From Treponema sp. UBA4232 (lineage in GTDB: Bacteria; Spirochaetota; Spirochaetia; Treponematales; Treponemataceae), in the NCBI GenBank assembly GCA_002396325.1, contig DGXM01000221.1, positions 16,482 through 31,007 of the forward strand: a stretch of DNA of 14,526 nt, read 5' to 3'. The notes under the pieces are model-generated. The model saw only the letters and a program-made list of their open reading frames with translations, was not told the DNA's origin and did not search any database. Numbering within the stretch: position 1 is the first letter of the stretch; every line of letters begins with the position of its first letter. A program made the translations under genes and the position numbers. This document shows, piece by piece, positions 1 to 6,354 of the stretch.

Positions 1-183
1 TCGAAATAAAGGGTATTGAATCCGACTGCAATACCTTATGAGAACACCATACCTCGACGCTCTGCGTCGAGTGTTGGTGATTGATGGAGACATTGACAGT
101 GGTGTAATCCGCAAAACGCTTTTTGGCGGCAGCTCCAAGACCTGCGGAATATTTCCTCCTGATTTCCACACCTCTTCCGTATG
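1..183. other. Left-edge segment without a recognised gene
   Basis: This is the stretch downstream of the minus-strand glycosyltransferase stop codon, up to the window edge. Two minus-strand frames stay open through it and a plus-strand frame is open from 38, but none has a start with a ribosome binding site or a sequence I can assign to a family. It contains the hairpin at 45-79. It could be the remnant or end of a mobile element or a conserved intergenic block; the sequence left of the window is needed to decide. No T-rich terminator for the minus-strand operon is visible here. Confidence 0.35.
45..79. repeat. Imperfect palindrome / hairpin
   Basis: The core is a perfect 8-bp inverted repeat, CTCGACGC (53-60) and GCGTCGAG (64-71), with a 3-nt loop TCT. 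After a 4-nt internal loop on each side it extends with CACC (45-48) and GGTG (76-79). No T-run follows on either strand, so it is not a typical intrinsic terminator. It could be a subterminal hairpin of a transposon, a REP-like element or an mRNA 3' stabiliser. Confidence 0.6.
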
Positions 184-2016
184 TCAGTCACCAACTAAAT
201 ACACATCATGGTATCCGACTGAGTTTAGTTTTTGTACGGAGAGTTCGCCGTGGCGGAAAAAATAAAAATCCGATTCATCAGTTTGATTTATAAAAATGCA
301 TGGGATTTTTTCAGGATATTTTTCGCGGATCATTTCAAAATCAGATACAAAAATGATTCGGCTTTCATCATTCAAATATGGAATTAAGTCTGAATATCTC
401 CATGTTGATTCGCCTCGTATAAATATAGGCAGGCTTGTTTCGTATATCTCTTTATATCTTTCAATCCCTGCATCATCCAAATGCTCCACAATTGATTTTT
501 TTCCAGAGAACTGGACCAGGGACAAAATCAGCACCAGAGAAATTGAAGATGCTGCAATTTTCTCCAGATTTTTCTTATTCCTGCCGCAGATGAAATTCAA
601 TGCAAAAATTGGAAACAAGGGGGCTGCATAACGCAGTGTTTTCATACCAATCGGAACAAAATACATAATCAGAACAACTGAAAGAAAATTGATTGCCACA
701 ACAGGGAGCAGGGTATTCTCTCCTTTGTCTTTCAATTTATATACGGCTTGATATAACACGGCAAAAAGAACAAGGACGCAATATATTTCAAAGAAAATGT
801 TTTTGGAGGCAATGCCGATAATGCCGTTTTTTACGGCAATCAAGTTTGCTTTTATTTGTGACGGATCAAGATTTGACGCGGCCTCATCCGCCCTGTATCC
901 CATACTTCCAAATTTAAAATACAGGACTTTGGAAAGCAATAGACTTGACACAAACATCAGAACAAAAAATTTCAGCAGCATCCAGTTCTTTTTTCGGATG
1001 CAGAGGATAATGATAAGAAGACCGTACAGTCCGATTATGATCATATTCAGATACGCAGAGAGCATGGTAAGTGAAAGTACAAGAAGTCCCAGTAAAAAAA
1101 TTTTCTTGGTCGTGATTGTACGGTTTTCTGAATCTGCTTGTAAAACACAGGTGACGTAGTACGTAAGAATTATTACAAAAACCTGCTGCAATTCATAAGG
1201 ACGGAGGAACACTGTAAGAGAAAGACTTGCCGGATTGATGAATGCAATTAAAAGCAGCGCGGAAAGCACAAATGAGTTTTTAGTAAACCGCCGCAGCAGC
1301 AGAAGCATAAAAACAAAAGAAACTGTAAAGAACAAAAGATTTAACAGGCAGCCTCTCCAAAAAATATAAGTCAAATTGCTGGTTCTAACGCCTGTAAACC
1401 ATAATCTGAAAAGTGAATAATAAAAATTTGTATGAGGCGAATCACGGTTGTCCTGATGCATGTGAAAAATATCACTTAAAGCATCTGATGCACTTGAATT
1501 GTCCCAGAGCGATATTTCTTTAAGTTCTTTACCGCTGTATTCATGGTCAAGCTCATAATTCCTGCCCCAAAAACCGTATTCGTTTCTGTTGCAGATTGAA
1601 ATGCTGAGTCCTTCATCAACCATAAAACTTTTTTTCTGACTGATGTAAAAAAGTCTTATTCCAAATAGAAGCGCGAAAATAATAAATACGGAATAGAATT
1701 GTAATTTTGAATTTCTTATATTTTTCAGTTCAGCTCTGGTTCCAAAAATTCCTTCCGTTGAATTGCTGAATATCGGAGTGTCTGAACAAGATAAATACAA
1801 AAGAAATCCGCAGGCAGGGAGCGAACAAATCAAAAACAGAAATTCCAGCTTGATAAAACGCCCGTGCCATACTTCATGATTCAAAGACCTTCCAATTTTT
1901 TTTTCGCCGAAATGAATTATTGTTTCTCTGATTTGCGGAATGAATATTAAAAGAGATAAAAGTGCAAGGATGCCGGCTGCGATTCCAAATATTCTGAGTA
2001 TTCTTTTATTTGCCAT
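184..2016 (-). CDS. GT-C fold membrane glycosyltransferase (PMT/ArnT/GT39-like)
   Basis: A 610-residue integral membrane protein with about 12 hydrophobic segments, the first at residues 7-27 and others near 56-75 and 108-125. Asp134-Glu135 in the segment SFMVDEGLS, just after the third segment, matches the acidic pair in the first outer loop of GT-C enzymes such as PMT and ArnT, which take a sugar from a polyprenyl-phosphate donor and transfer it on the outer face of the inner membrane. The acceptor cannot be read from sequence. I start at ATG 2016 because GGAG lies 7 nt upstream; an in-frame ATG at 2055 lies deeper inside the preceding gene and lacks such a site. The start overlaps the upstream family-2 glycosyltransferase by 11 nt, so the two are probably translated together. 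The family-level call is fairly sure and the specificity unknown. Confidence 0.8.
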   Translation of the reverse strand: MANKRILRIFGIAAGILALLSLLIFIPQIRETIIHFGEKKIGRSLNHEVWHGRFIKLEFLFLICSLPACGFLLYLSCSDTPIFSNSTEGIFGTRAELKNIRNSKLQFYSVFIIFALLFGIRLFYISQKKSFMVDEGLSISICNRNEYGFWGRNYELDHEYSGKELKEISLWDNSSASDALSDIFHMHQDNRDSPHTNFYYSLFRLWFTGVRTSNLTYIFWRGCLLNLLFFTVSFVFMLLLLRRFTKNSFVLSALLLIAFINPASLSLTVFLRPYELQQVFVIILTYYVTCVLQADSENRTITTKKIFLLGLLVLSLTMLSAYLNMIIIGLYGLLIIILCIRKKNWMLLKFFVLMFVSSLLLSKVLYFKFGSMGYRADEAASNLDPSQIKANLIAVKNGIIGIASKNIFFEIYCVLVLFAVLYQAVYKLKDKGENTLLPVVAINFLSVVLIMYFVPIGMKTLRYAAPLFPIFALNFICGRNKKNLEKIAASSISLVLILSLVQFSGKKSIVEHLDDAGIERYKEIYETSLPIFIRGESTWRYSDLIPYLNDESRIIFVSDFEMIREKYPEKIPCIFINQTDESDFYFFRHGELSVQKLNSVGYHDVYLVGD

Positions 2017-2992
2017 TTTTTTCTCCTTCGGGATTTTCAATTTCTTCAATGTCACTTTCGCGGCAGATGAATACCGGTCGTTTTTTTACTTCAAGGTAAG
2101 TTTTTGCAAGATACTCTCCCAAAATGCCTGTAAAAAACATCTGAAGGCCTCCGATAAAAAGTATGATGCAGATTGTACTTGCCCAGCCCTGCACAGGGTC
2201 TCCGAATACGAGACGGCGGACAATAATAAAGAGAAGCGCGGCGACCGCTGCAAAAGTTGAAAGCACACCGGCAACAGCACTTGCGATTAAAGGTTTTTCT
2301 GTAAATGCGACTATTCCTTCCACGGCATATTTGAAAAGTTTCCAGAAAGACCATTTTGTTTTGCCTGCGGCGCGCTCAACATTTTCAAAGCTGATCCACT
2401 TTGTCTTGAATCCCACCCAGCCGAACAGACCTTTTGAAAATCTATTGTATTCACTCATCGAAAGAATCGCATTCACAAACTTACGGTTCATCAGCCGGTA
2501 GTCTCGGGCACCGGAAACAAGTTCTGTCCGGCAGATTTTATTCATCAAACTGTAAAACCGGCGTGCGAAAAATGAACGCAAAACAGGCTCTCCTTTACGG
2601 GAACTTCTTCTGGTTGCAACAGAATCGAATCCTTCGTTTTTAATTGCATCAAGCATTTGCGGCAGAAGCGAAGGAGGATCCTGCAGGTCCGCATCCATAA
2701 TTGTAACGAAAGAACCTTTTGCAGCTTTCAGCCCTGCATACATTGCGGCTTCTTTTCCAAAATTCCTGCTGAACGAAATGTAGTGAACGGTTGAATCTTT
2801 TTTCGAAAGTGACTTCACGATTTCAAGAGTCTTGTCCTTTGAACCGTCATCAACAAAAATATATTCCGCGTCTCGAATGATTTTCTGAGTCTTCAACTCG
2901 TTTATGACTTTTTGACTTTCTTCATAAAAAAGAGGGATTACTTCTTCTTCGTTAAAACATGGAATCACAAGAGAAAGGTCTGTCATTTTCAT
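2006..2992 (-). CDS. GtrB/DPM1-like polyprenyl-phosphate glycosyltransferase (GT2)
   Basis: A 328-residue GT-A family-2 enzyme. Residues 6-16 (LSLVIPCFNEE) start the nucleotide-binding fold, VDDGS is at 47-51, and the metal-binding DADLQDPP motif is at 100-107. SFSRNFGKEAAMYAGL (73-88) is typical of the DPM1/GtrB/ArnC group. Two hydrophobic segments at about 236-262 and 272-294 anchor the C-terminus, as in GtrB. Such enzymes move a sugar from a nucleotide donor to undecaprenyl phosphate on the cytoplasmic face. The next gene, a GT-C enzyme, would use that lipid-linked sugar. Its ATG overlaps the stop of the upstream 53-residue gene (ATGA, 2989-2992), and no good Shine-Dalgarno precedes it, so translational coupling is likely. 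No GtrA-type flippase gene is seen in this operon. The sugar is not predictable. Confidence 0.92.
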   Translation of the reverse strand: MKMTDLSLVIPCFNEEEVIPLFYEESQKVINELKTQKIIRDAEYIFVDDGSKDKTLEIVKSLSKKDSTVHYISFSRNFGKEAAMYAGLKAAKGSFVTIMDADLQDPPSLLPQMLDAIKNEGFDSVATRRSSRKGEPVLRSFFARRFYSLMNKICRTELVSGARDYRLMNRKFVNAILSMSEYNRFSKGLFGWVGFKTKWISFENVERAAGKTKWSFWKLFKYAVEGIVAFTEKPLIASAVAGVLSTFAAVAALLFIIVRRLVFGDPVQGWASTICIILFIGGLQMFFTGILGEYLAKTYLEVKKRPVFICRESDIEEIENPEGEKNGK

Positions 2993-3150
2993 ACCCGATT
3001 ACTTTTGTTTGTTTTTATTTTTTCAGAAAGAGTAGAGATATAATTTAACATTTCAATTGATTGTTGGACTGCCGGATCAGTTTTTGATTGAGCGAATAAA
3101 GTCCCTGCAAAAACTAAAAGCATAAAGCTCAGTAAAAAAAAAATTTTCAT
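2989..3150 (-). CDS. 53-residue signal-peptide/membrane micro-protein
   Basis: A short gene that is easily missed. It begins at ATG 3150 with AGGAAG six nt upstream and ends in a TGA that overlaps the glycosyltransferase ATG (ATGA). The N-terminus (MKIFFLLSFMLLVFAG, then TLFAQ) is a clear signal peptide or membrane anchor with a possible cleavage after LFA near residue 20. The rest is a short polar tail that could form one helix (roughly DPAVQQSIEMLNYISTLSE) ending in a Lys/Asn/Arg-rich stretch. It is the first gene after the operon promoter. It is too short to be a GtrA flippase (normally about 120 residues with four membrane segments). It may be a small accessory protein of the glycosyltransferases, a secreted peptide, or mainly a leader that couples translation to the enzyme gene. 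I do not recognise the family. Confidence 0.72.
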   Translation of the reverse strand: MKIFFLLSFMLLVFAGTLFAQSKTDPAVQQSIEMLNYISTLSEKIKTNKSNRV

Positions 3151-3179
3151 ACAAAACTTCCTAATTTATCTTGAAAAAG

Positions 3180-3235
3180 CGGCGCAGTGTGCCGTCAAGC
3201 TGACATAAAATTCATTCTGCGAATTTTAGCACGGC
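3180..3235 (-). promoter_or_regulatory. Structured 5' leader of the glycosyltransferase operon
   Basis: The roughly 100-nt leader between the predicted minus-strand start (about 3253) and ATG 3150 contains a perfect 8-bp stem, TAAAATTC (3206-3213) with GAATTTTA (3221-3228), nested in an outer GCCGT/ACGGC pair (3191-3195, 3231-3235). The bases of the outer pair at 3191-3194 could instead pair with 3180-3183 (CGGC/GCCG), giving a weak 4-bp hairpin followed in the RNA by C and five U. A leader switch or attenuator is possible, but the second stem is weak. Confidence 0.4.
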
Positions 3236-3307
3236 AGCAACTTATTATTGCTGACAGTTATTATAACATTGCCTGTGGATAATTGTCAATTATTGCTGTC
3301 GGCAATA
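3235..3307. promoter_or_regulatory. Operator-like repeats between divergent promoters
   Basis: ATTGC occurs at 3247-3251, 3268-3272 and 3292-3296, and inverted as GCAAT at 3302-3306. The longer word ATTATTGCTG is repeated exactly at 3244-3253 and 3289-3298. Two local palindromes are present: CAGCAA/TTGCTG (3235-3240, 3248-3253) around the minus-strand start point, and TATTGC/GCAATA (3291-3296, 3302-3307) between the -35 and -10 of the regulator. These are natural binding sites for the adjacent XRE-type protein, which would then control itself and the glycosyltransferases. Binding is inferred. Confidence 0.5.
3260..3289 (-). promoter_or_regulatory. Promoter of the glycosyltransferase operon
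   Basis: On the minus strand there is a consensus TTGACA (3289-3284) and a consensus TATAAT (3265-3260) separated by 18 nt. Transcription should start near 3253, giving a leader of about 100 nt before the micro-gene. The -35 box overlaps the -35 box of the divergent regulator promoter by five bases, so the two promoters probably compete or are jointly controlled. Confidence 0.8.
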
Positions 3308-3311
3308 TTAT
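3283..3311 (+). promoter_or_regulatory. Promoter of the XRE regulator (leaderless type)
   Basis: TTGTCA (3283-3288) and TATTAT (3306-3311) are 17 nt apart. The -10 ends 7 nt before ATG 3319, so the transcript should begin at or one base before the start codon. No Shine-Dalgarno sequence precedes the ATG, in agreement with leaderless initiation. Confidence 0.65.
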
Positions 3312-3318
3312 TGATTCG

Positions 3319-3636
3319 ATGAGCGAGATTGTAGAGATTCTTGGCAGGAACATTCGTAATTTTCGCAAGGAGTCAGGGTGGACGCAGGAGAAGCTGGCGG
3401 AGAAGGCCGGAATATCCGTTCCATTTATGACACAGATTGAGCTGGCAAGAAAAACGCCGTCACTGGATGTCATTGAGAATATTGCAAAGGCCCTGAGCGT
3501 TTCCTATGCGCAGCTTTTTAAAACCGACGTCTCAGAAAACAAGGACATCGCTTACAGTCTGCGTCTTCTTGAAAATGATTTGGTTCAGGCCGTAAGTGAT
3601 AAAATTCACGAGAGGTTTGAGTTCATAAGACTGTAA
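3319..3636 (+). CDS. XRE-family helix-turn-helix transcriptional regulator
   Basis: A 105-residue cytoplasmic DNA-binding protein. A Cro/C1-type HTH_3 domain covers about residues 8-66: LGRNIRNFRKESGWTQ, EKLAEKAGIS, then FMTQIELARKTPSLD as the recognition region and IAKALSV closing the domain. The remaining 35-40 residues (LRLLENDLVQAVSDKI) look helical and may serve dimerisation. I start at ATG 3319; an in-frame TTG at 3283 would add 12 residues but lies inside the -35 box of the gene's own promoter. It is divergent from the glycosyltransferase operon, and repeats that fit an autoregulated operator lie between the genes. The family is certain; target control is inferred from layout. An AAAGGA-A-TCCTTT palindrome directly overlaps its stop codon. 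Confidence 0.93.
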   Translation: MSEIVEILGRNIRNFRKESGWTQEKLAEKAGISVPFMTQIELARKTPSLDVIENIAKALSVSYAQLFKTDVSENKDIAYSLRLLENDLVQAVSDKIHERFEFIRL

Positions 3637-3979
3637 AGGAATCCTTTCTCTTTCACACTGGTCCGAAATGTTTTTCCACAGGCGGCAAAGGTTCCACTTG
3701 AAAATCAATTAGTTTTACTCTGGGAAATTTCACAAAAAGTTTTGCATTCATGGGCATGGAATTTCGAGTGCAACTCCAACTGTCATATTTAAATTTGACT
3801 AAAATTATTCTCCGTGTTATTCTTGTTACGCAGAAGGATTCCATGGGAGGAACTTCCTTCGAAAGACCGCATTTCTGTACGTGGAAGGCTGGTTCGGAGA
3901 GTGATTTTGTCTGTTTGTTTGGCTTGATGCAGAAACCCCGGCACAATAATGTCAATAATTATGGAAGAACAATTTGTAT
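3637..3979. other. Gene-poor stretch before the DIP1984-family gene
   Basis: About 340 bases with no gene I can support. A 100-residue minus-strand frame (3653-3955) is open but starts without a ribosome binding site and matches nothing I know. The plus-strand frame of the next gene is open back to 3750, but the good start is at 3990. I see no convincing promoter; AATAAT at 3945-3950 has only a poorly spaced TTGATG (15 nt) upstream. It may contain decayed sequence or untranslated leader. Confidence 0.4.
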
Positions 3980-3989
3980 GGAGGATTTT

Positions 3990-4442
3990 ATGAAACTTGC
4001 GGAAGCGTTGCAGGAAAGAGCTGATTTGAATACGAAGATTTCTCAGTTAAGGTCAAGGTTGGAAAACAATGCCCTGGTGCAGGAGGGTGAAAAACCTGCT
4101 GAAAATCCGGATGAACTTCTTGTGGAACTGGATGATGCTATTCTTCGGCTTGAGACATTGATGACAAAAATCAATCTTACGAACTGCAGGACCGTTTCTG
4201 ATGGAAAATCAATTACGGAATTGATTGCAAGAAAAGATACTCTGCGGCTGAGGTTGGAAGCCTACAGAAACCTGGTGAACGTTGCAAGCCAGAATACCAG
4301 ACGGGCCACCCGCACAGAAATAAAAATACTCAGCACGGTCGATGTAAAATCACTCCAGAAAAAATCAGATTTGCTTGCAAAGGAATTGCGCCGGATTGAC
4401 AATTCGATTCAGGAGTTGAACTGGCAGACTGAACTTTTGTAA
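3990..4442 (+). CDS. DIP1984-family protein (septicolysin-like name in databases)
   Basis: A 150-residue soluble, mostly alpha-helical protein. The start MKLAEALQERADLNTKI, the segment NNALVQEGEKPAENP (about 30-44), INLTNCRTVSDGKSITELIARKD in the middle and the conserved RTEIKILSTVDVKSLQKK near residue 110, ending in IQELNW, match the small DIP1984 family found in many bacteria. The biochemical function is unknown; the label septicolysin attached to some members is not good evidence of toxin activity. I start at ATG 3990 because GGAGG (3980-3984) lies 5 nt upstream; the same frame is open further upstream but the added residues do not resemble the family. The gene stands alone, and the next terminator on this strand is at 4657-4704. 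Confidence 0.88.
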   Translation: MKLAEALQERADLNTKISQLRSRLENNALVQEGEKPAENPDELLVELDDAILRLETLMTKINLTNCRTVSDGKSITELIARKDTLRLRLEAYRNLVNVASQNTRRATRTEIKILSTVDVKSLQKKSDLLAKELRRIDNSIQELNWQTELL

Positions 4443-4446
4443 AAAA

Positions 4447-4704
4447 AATGAGGTAGCTGAAAGGGCGAATGCACACTCAGTGACGGAGTTATGCGTCATA
4501 ACTATGGTCAGCATGTGCGGGGCTTGTGCTTGGGTTCGATTCCCTGTTTCATCGTTATGCCCGGACAACGTACACGCGCATCTAAATCGAGTAAAAGGCA
4601 TTACCATGCATTGACTTTTGGCGAGGGCGGGTTTGGGGAATTTATTTTATTCGTGGGCCTGTGCACTGTGCGTTGAAAATACGTATGGTGTGCAGGCTTT
4701 TTTT
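4447..4704 (+). ncRNA. Possible small structured RNA with tRNA-like T-arm
   Basis: Bases 4532-4544 (GGG-TTCGATT-CCC) match the tRNA T-arm/B-box consensus GGTTCRANTCC. The six bases just after it region-wise (TTTCAT, 4547-4552) can pair with ATGAGG (4448-4453, two G-U pairs), like an acceptor stem, and TA follows as at tRNA positions 8-9. Between them lies a nested hairpin: GCACA/TGTGC (4471-4475, 4514-4518), TGAC/GTCA (4481-4484, 4507-4510), GTTATG/CATAAC (4488-4493, 4497-4502). The unit is about 106 nt, too long for a normal tRNA, lacks CCA, and has a mismatched T-stem. A strong terminator ends the stretch at 4704. It may be a small RNA, a decayed tRNA or chance. Confidence 0.3.
4657..4704 (+). 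terminator. Strong rho-independent terminator
   Basis: A 17-bp stem pairs 4657-4673 with 4681-4697, with several G-U pairs, a 7-nt loop (TGAAAAT) and seven T directly after (4698-4704). It would stop transcription from the DIP1984-family gene or from a small RNA in front of it, and isolates the efflux operon from upstream reading. Confidence 0.88.
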
Positions 4705-4845
4705 ATAATCCGAAATTTTAGTCCCTCTTGAAAAATCCGTCTCGCGGTGATTTTTTGGAATGTGTGATGTGAAAGTCAATAACAGGATGTTTAGACTGAT
4801 AACAAAAGTTTCACGGCGAAAACAAAATATTAGAAAGTAACTTTA

Positions 4846-4874
4846 TTGCATGATAAAAAGTTTGATTTTATAAT
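4846..4874 (+). promoter_or_regulatory. Promoter of the efflux operon (leaderless type)
   Basis: TTGCAT (4846-4851) and consensus TATAAT (4869-4874) are 17 nt apart. The -10 ends 7 nt before ATG 4882, and there is no Shine-Dalgarno sequence in front of that ATG, so the operon mRNA should start at the first codon. The 140 bases between the upstream terminator and this promoter are AT-rich and show nothing else I can name. Confidence 0.75.
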
Positions 4875-4881
4875 TGTGGAT

Positions 4882-6354
4882 ATGAAGAAGAGCAATTTTT
4901 TTAAGACAGTAATCCTTTCGCTCATTTTTTCGGTAGCTGCATCATCGGTGTGTGCCACTGAATCTGTTGAAAATCTGCTTACGGGTTATCTTGGAAATGA
5001 CCTTACGCTGAAAAATCTTTCGTACGCGATGAGTAAGACAATGCTTGAAAAAAAAGTCTCCGACATCGACAAAGGATTTTCTTTCAAACTTTCCACCGGA
5101 ACAATCACGTTCAGTACCACAGGAAACGGCAGCGTGAAATTCACACCATCCGCCTCATTCTCTCTTCCTCAGGCATCGAATCTCGGAATTTCCGTTTCTT
5201 CAACAATCCTGTTTGACTCGCTGGAGTCAACGGACGTTTTCTCGGGGACATCGTTAAAAGTAAGTGCCGATATTATTTCGTCCACCGCAAAAACACGGCA
5301 GGTTTCTTTGCTTAAATCTCAGCGCACTGTGCTGGAGGCTCAAAGAAATCTTCAGAACGGATTCGTGAAGGCGGAAAAGGATTTTTACACTGACCTGAAG
5401 ACTCTGTATAATCTCTGGTCGCAGGTTGTAAGCGCAGAAAAATCTCTTTATGACAGCAAGCTGGACTTTGAAAAAATAAAGGCCCAGGGATATGCGGTGA
5501 AATCGACAAAATACAGGACTGCTCAGATGGAGGTTCTTGACAACGAGCGCAATGTTGAAAAACAAAGGAGGGAACTTGACCGAGCAGTGACTGCGTTTGC
5601 CGCAAAGTGCGGGATTGAATACAGCGGCAGTGCCGAGGATTTTCTTCCTGCAACGATTCCCGGTGTCGAGGCTGTTGATGTGAATTCTTTCTCGCCGGAT
5701 TCATACACGAAAGTCGAGAGTGCGAAATGGACTCAGTACATAAACGATTTGGCCCGTTCTGCGGAAAGTGCCGTTACTCTTACTGGAAATGCCGGGTTCA
5801 CTTTCAACAATTCTCAGACTTCATCGAATACAGTTGATGTAGGAACAGACTTCACTTGGAATTCGACTGGACTCAAAGTCAGTACTGGGGCAGCTCTCCC
5901 GGTTGGCGGCGAAAGTTTCAACCCCGTGTTTACGCTGGGACTTTCTTTTGATCCGAATGCGTTCCGTACAGCGAAAATAAATTCGGAAATAAAAGCCGTG
6001 GAGGCAGAGCAGGAAAGCGTTGCGATTCAAAGTGCCTTGGCGGAATACAAAACTCAGCTTGTGTCCAGAAATTCCTCATTGGAAGACATAAAGTGGGAAG
6101 CTGAAACGGTCAAAAAATCCTACGAGATGTACGAGAGTCTTGAGGCTGATATGAAATCGTATTACCTTCAGGGGATTGTGACTGAAAGTGAATACAAGAG
6201 TGCACAGGTGAACAAGGAGAGCTGCAGACTCAAACTGCTGATCAATTCACTTGACTTGATTATTTACAATGACGAAACCACTCTGTTGTTCTGTCGCGAC
6301 GAGGAGCTTACGTCGGAACGAAAAAAAATTACGGAGGAATCAGATGAAAAATAA
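4882..6354 (+). CDS. TolC-like outer-membrane efflux protein
   Basis: A 490-residue exported protein. Residues 1-25 form a signal peptide (basic MKKSNFFK, hydrophobic core, likely cleavage at VCA before TES). The mature part shows the OEP pattern twice: an amphipathic beta-rich stretch (FKLSTGTITFSTTG, SFSLPQASNLGISVS) followed by long helices with LEAQRNLQNGFVKAEKDFYTDLKTLYNLW (described as separate short blocks here, about 150-180), then a second beta part (GLKVSTGAALPVGG) and second helical part. It would form a trimeric channel through the outer membrane. It is first in the operon with the adaptor, ATPase and permease, which overlap or nearly touch, so it is likely the dedicated exit duct. 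The start is ATG 4882; an in-frame TTG at 4846 lies in the -35 box. Sequence identity to TolC is low, as is usual for spirochetes. Confidence 0.85.
   Translation: MKKSNFFKTVILSLIFSVAASSVCATESVENLLTGYLGNDLTLKNLSYAMSKTMLEKKVSDIDKGFSFKLSTGTITFSTTGNGSVKFTPSASFSLPQASNLGISVSSTILFDSLESTDVFSGTSLKVSADIISSTAKTRQVSLLKSQRTVLEAQRNLQNGFVKAEKDFYTDLKTLYNLWSQVVSAEKSLYDSKLDFEKIKAQGYAVKSTKYRTAQMEVLDNERNVEKQRRELDRAVTAFAAKCGIEYSGSAEDFLPATIPGVEAVDVNSFSPDSYTKVESAKWTQYINDLARSAESAVTLTGNAGFTFNNSQTSSNTVDVGTDFTWNSTGLKVSTGAALPVGGESFNPVFTLGLSFDPNAFRTAKINSEIKAVEAEQESVAIQSALAEYKTQLVSRNSSLEDIKWEAETVKKSYEMYESLEADMKSYYLQGIVTESEYKSAQVNKESCRLKLLINSLDLIIYNDETTLLFCRDEELTSERKKITEESDEK

Noticed and set aside
38..265. 75-residue plus-strand open frame at the left edge
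   Set aside because: No ribosome binding site, no recognisable sequence, and its 3' third overlaps the end of the well-supported minus-strand glycosyltransferase.
3635..3647. AAAGGA-A-TCCTTT palindrome at the regulator stop codon, considered as a terminator
   Set aside because: The 1-nt centre cannot form a hairpin loop with a full stem and no T-run follows, so it is not a credible terminator.
3653..3955. 100-residue minus-strand open frame
   Set aside because: No start signal or family resemblance, and it is antisense to the upstream region of the DIP1984-family gene. Kept only as a note because the region has no other gene.
3750..3989. N-terminal extension of the DIP1984-family gene
   Set aside because: The frame is open, but the extension is unlike the family, whereas ATG 3990 has GGAGG 5 nt upstream and begins with the conserved MKLAEALQERADL.
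4488..4560. Possible integron attC-like site (GTTATGC at 4488 and 4554)
   Set aside because: The cores do not fit RYYYAAC/GTTRRRY, and there is no integrase or cassette structure nearby.
4491..4676. 61-residue open frame in the region before the terminator
   Set aside because: It has no Shine-Dalgarno site, runs into the terminator stem and has no family resemblance.
4740..4757. CCG-rich bases followed by T-run, considered as a second terminator
   Set aside because: The possible stem is only 3-4 bp with a bulge; the strong terminator at 4657-4704 already explains transcription end.
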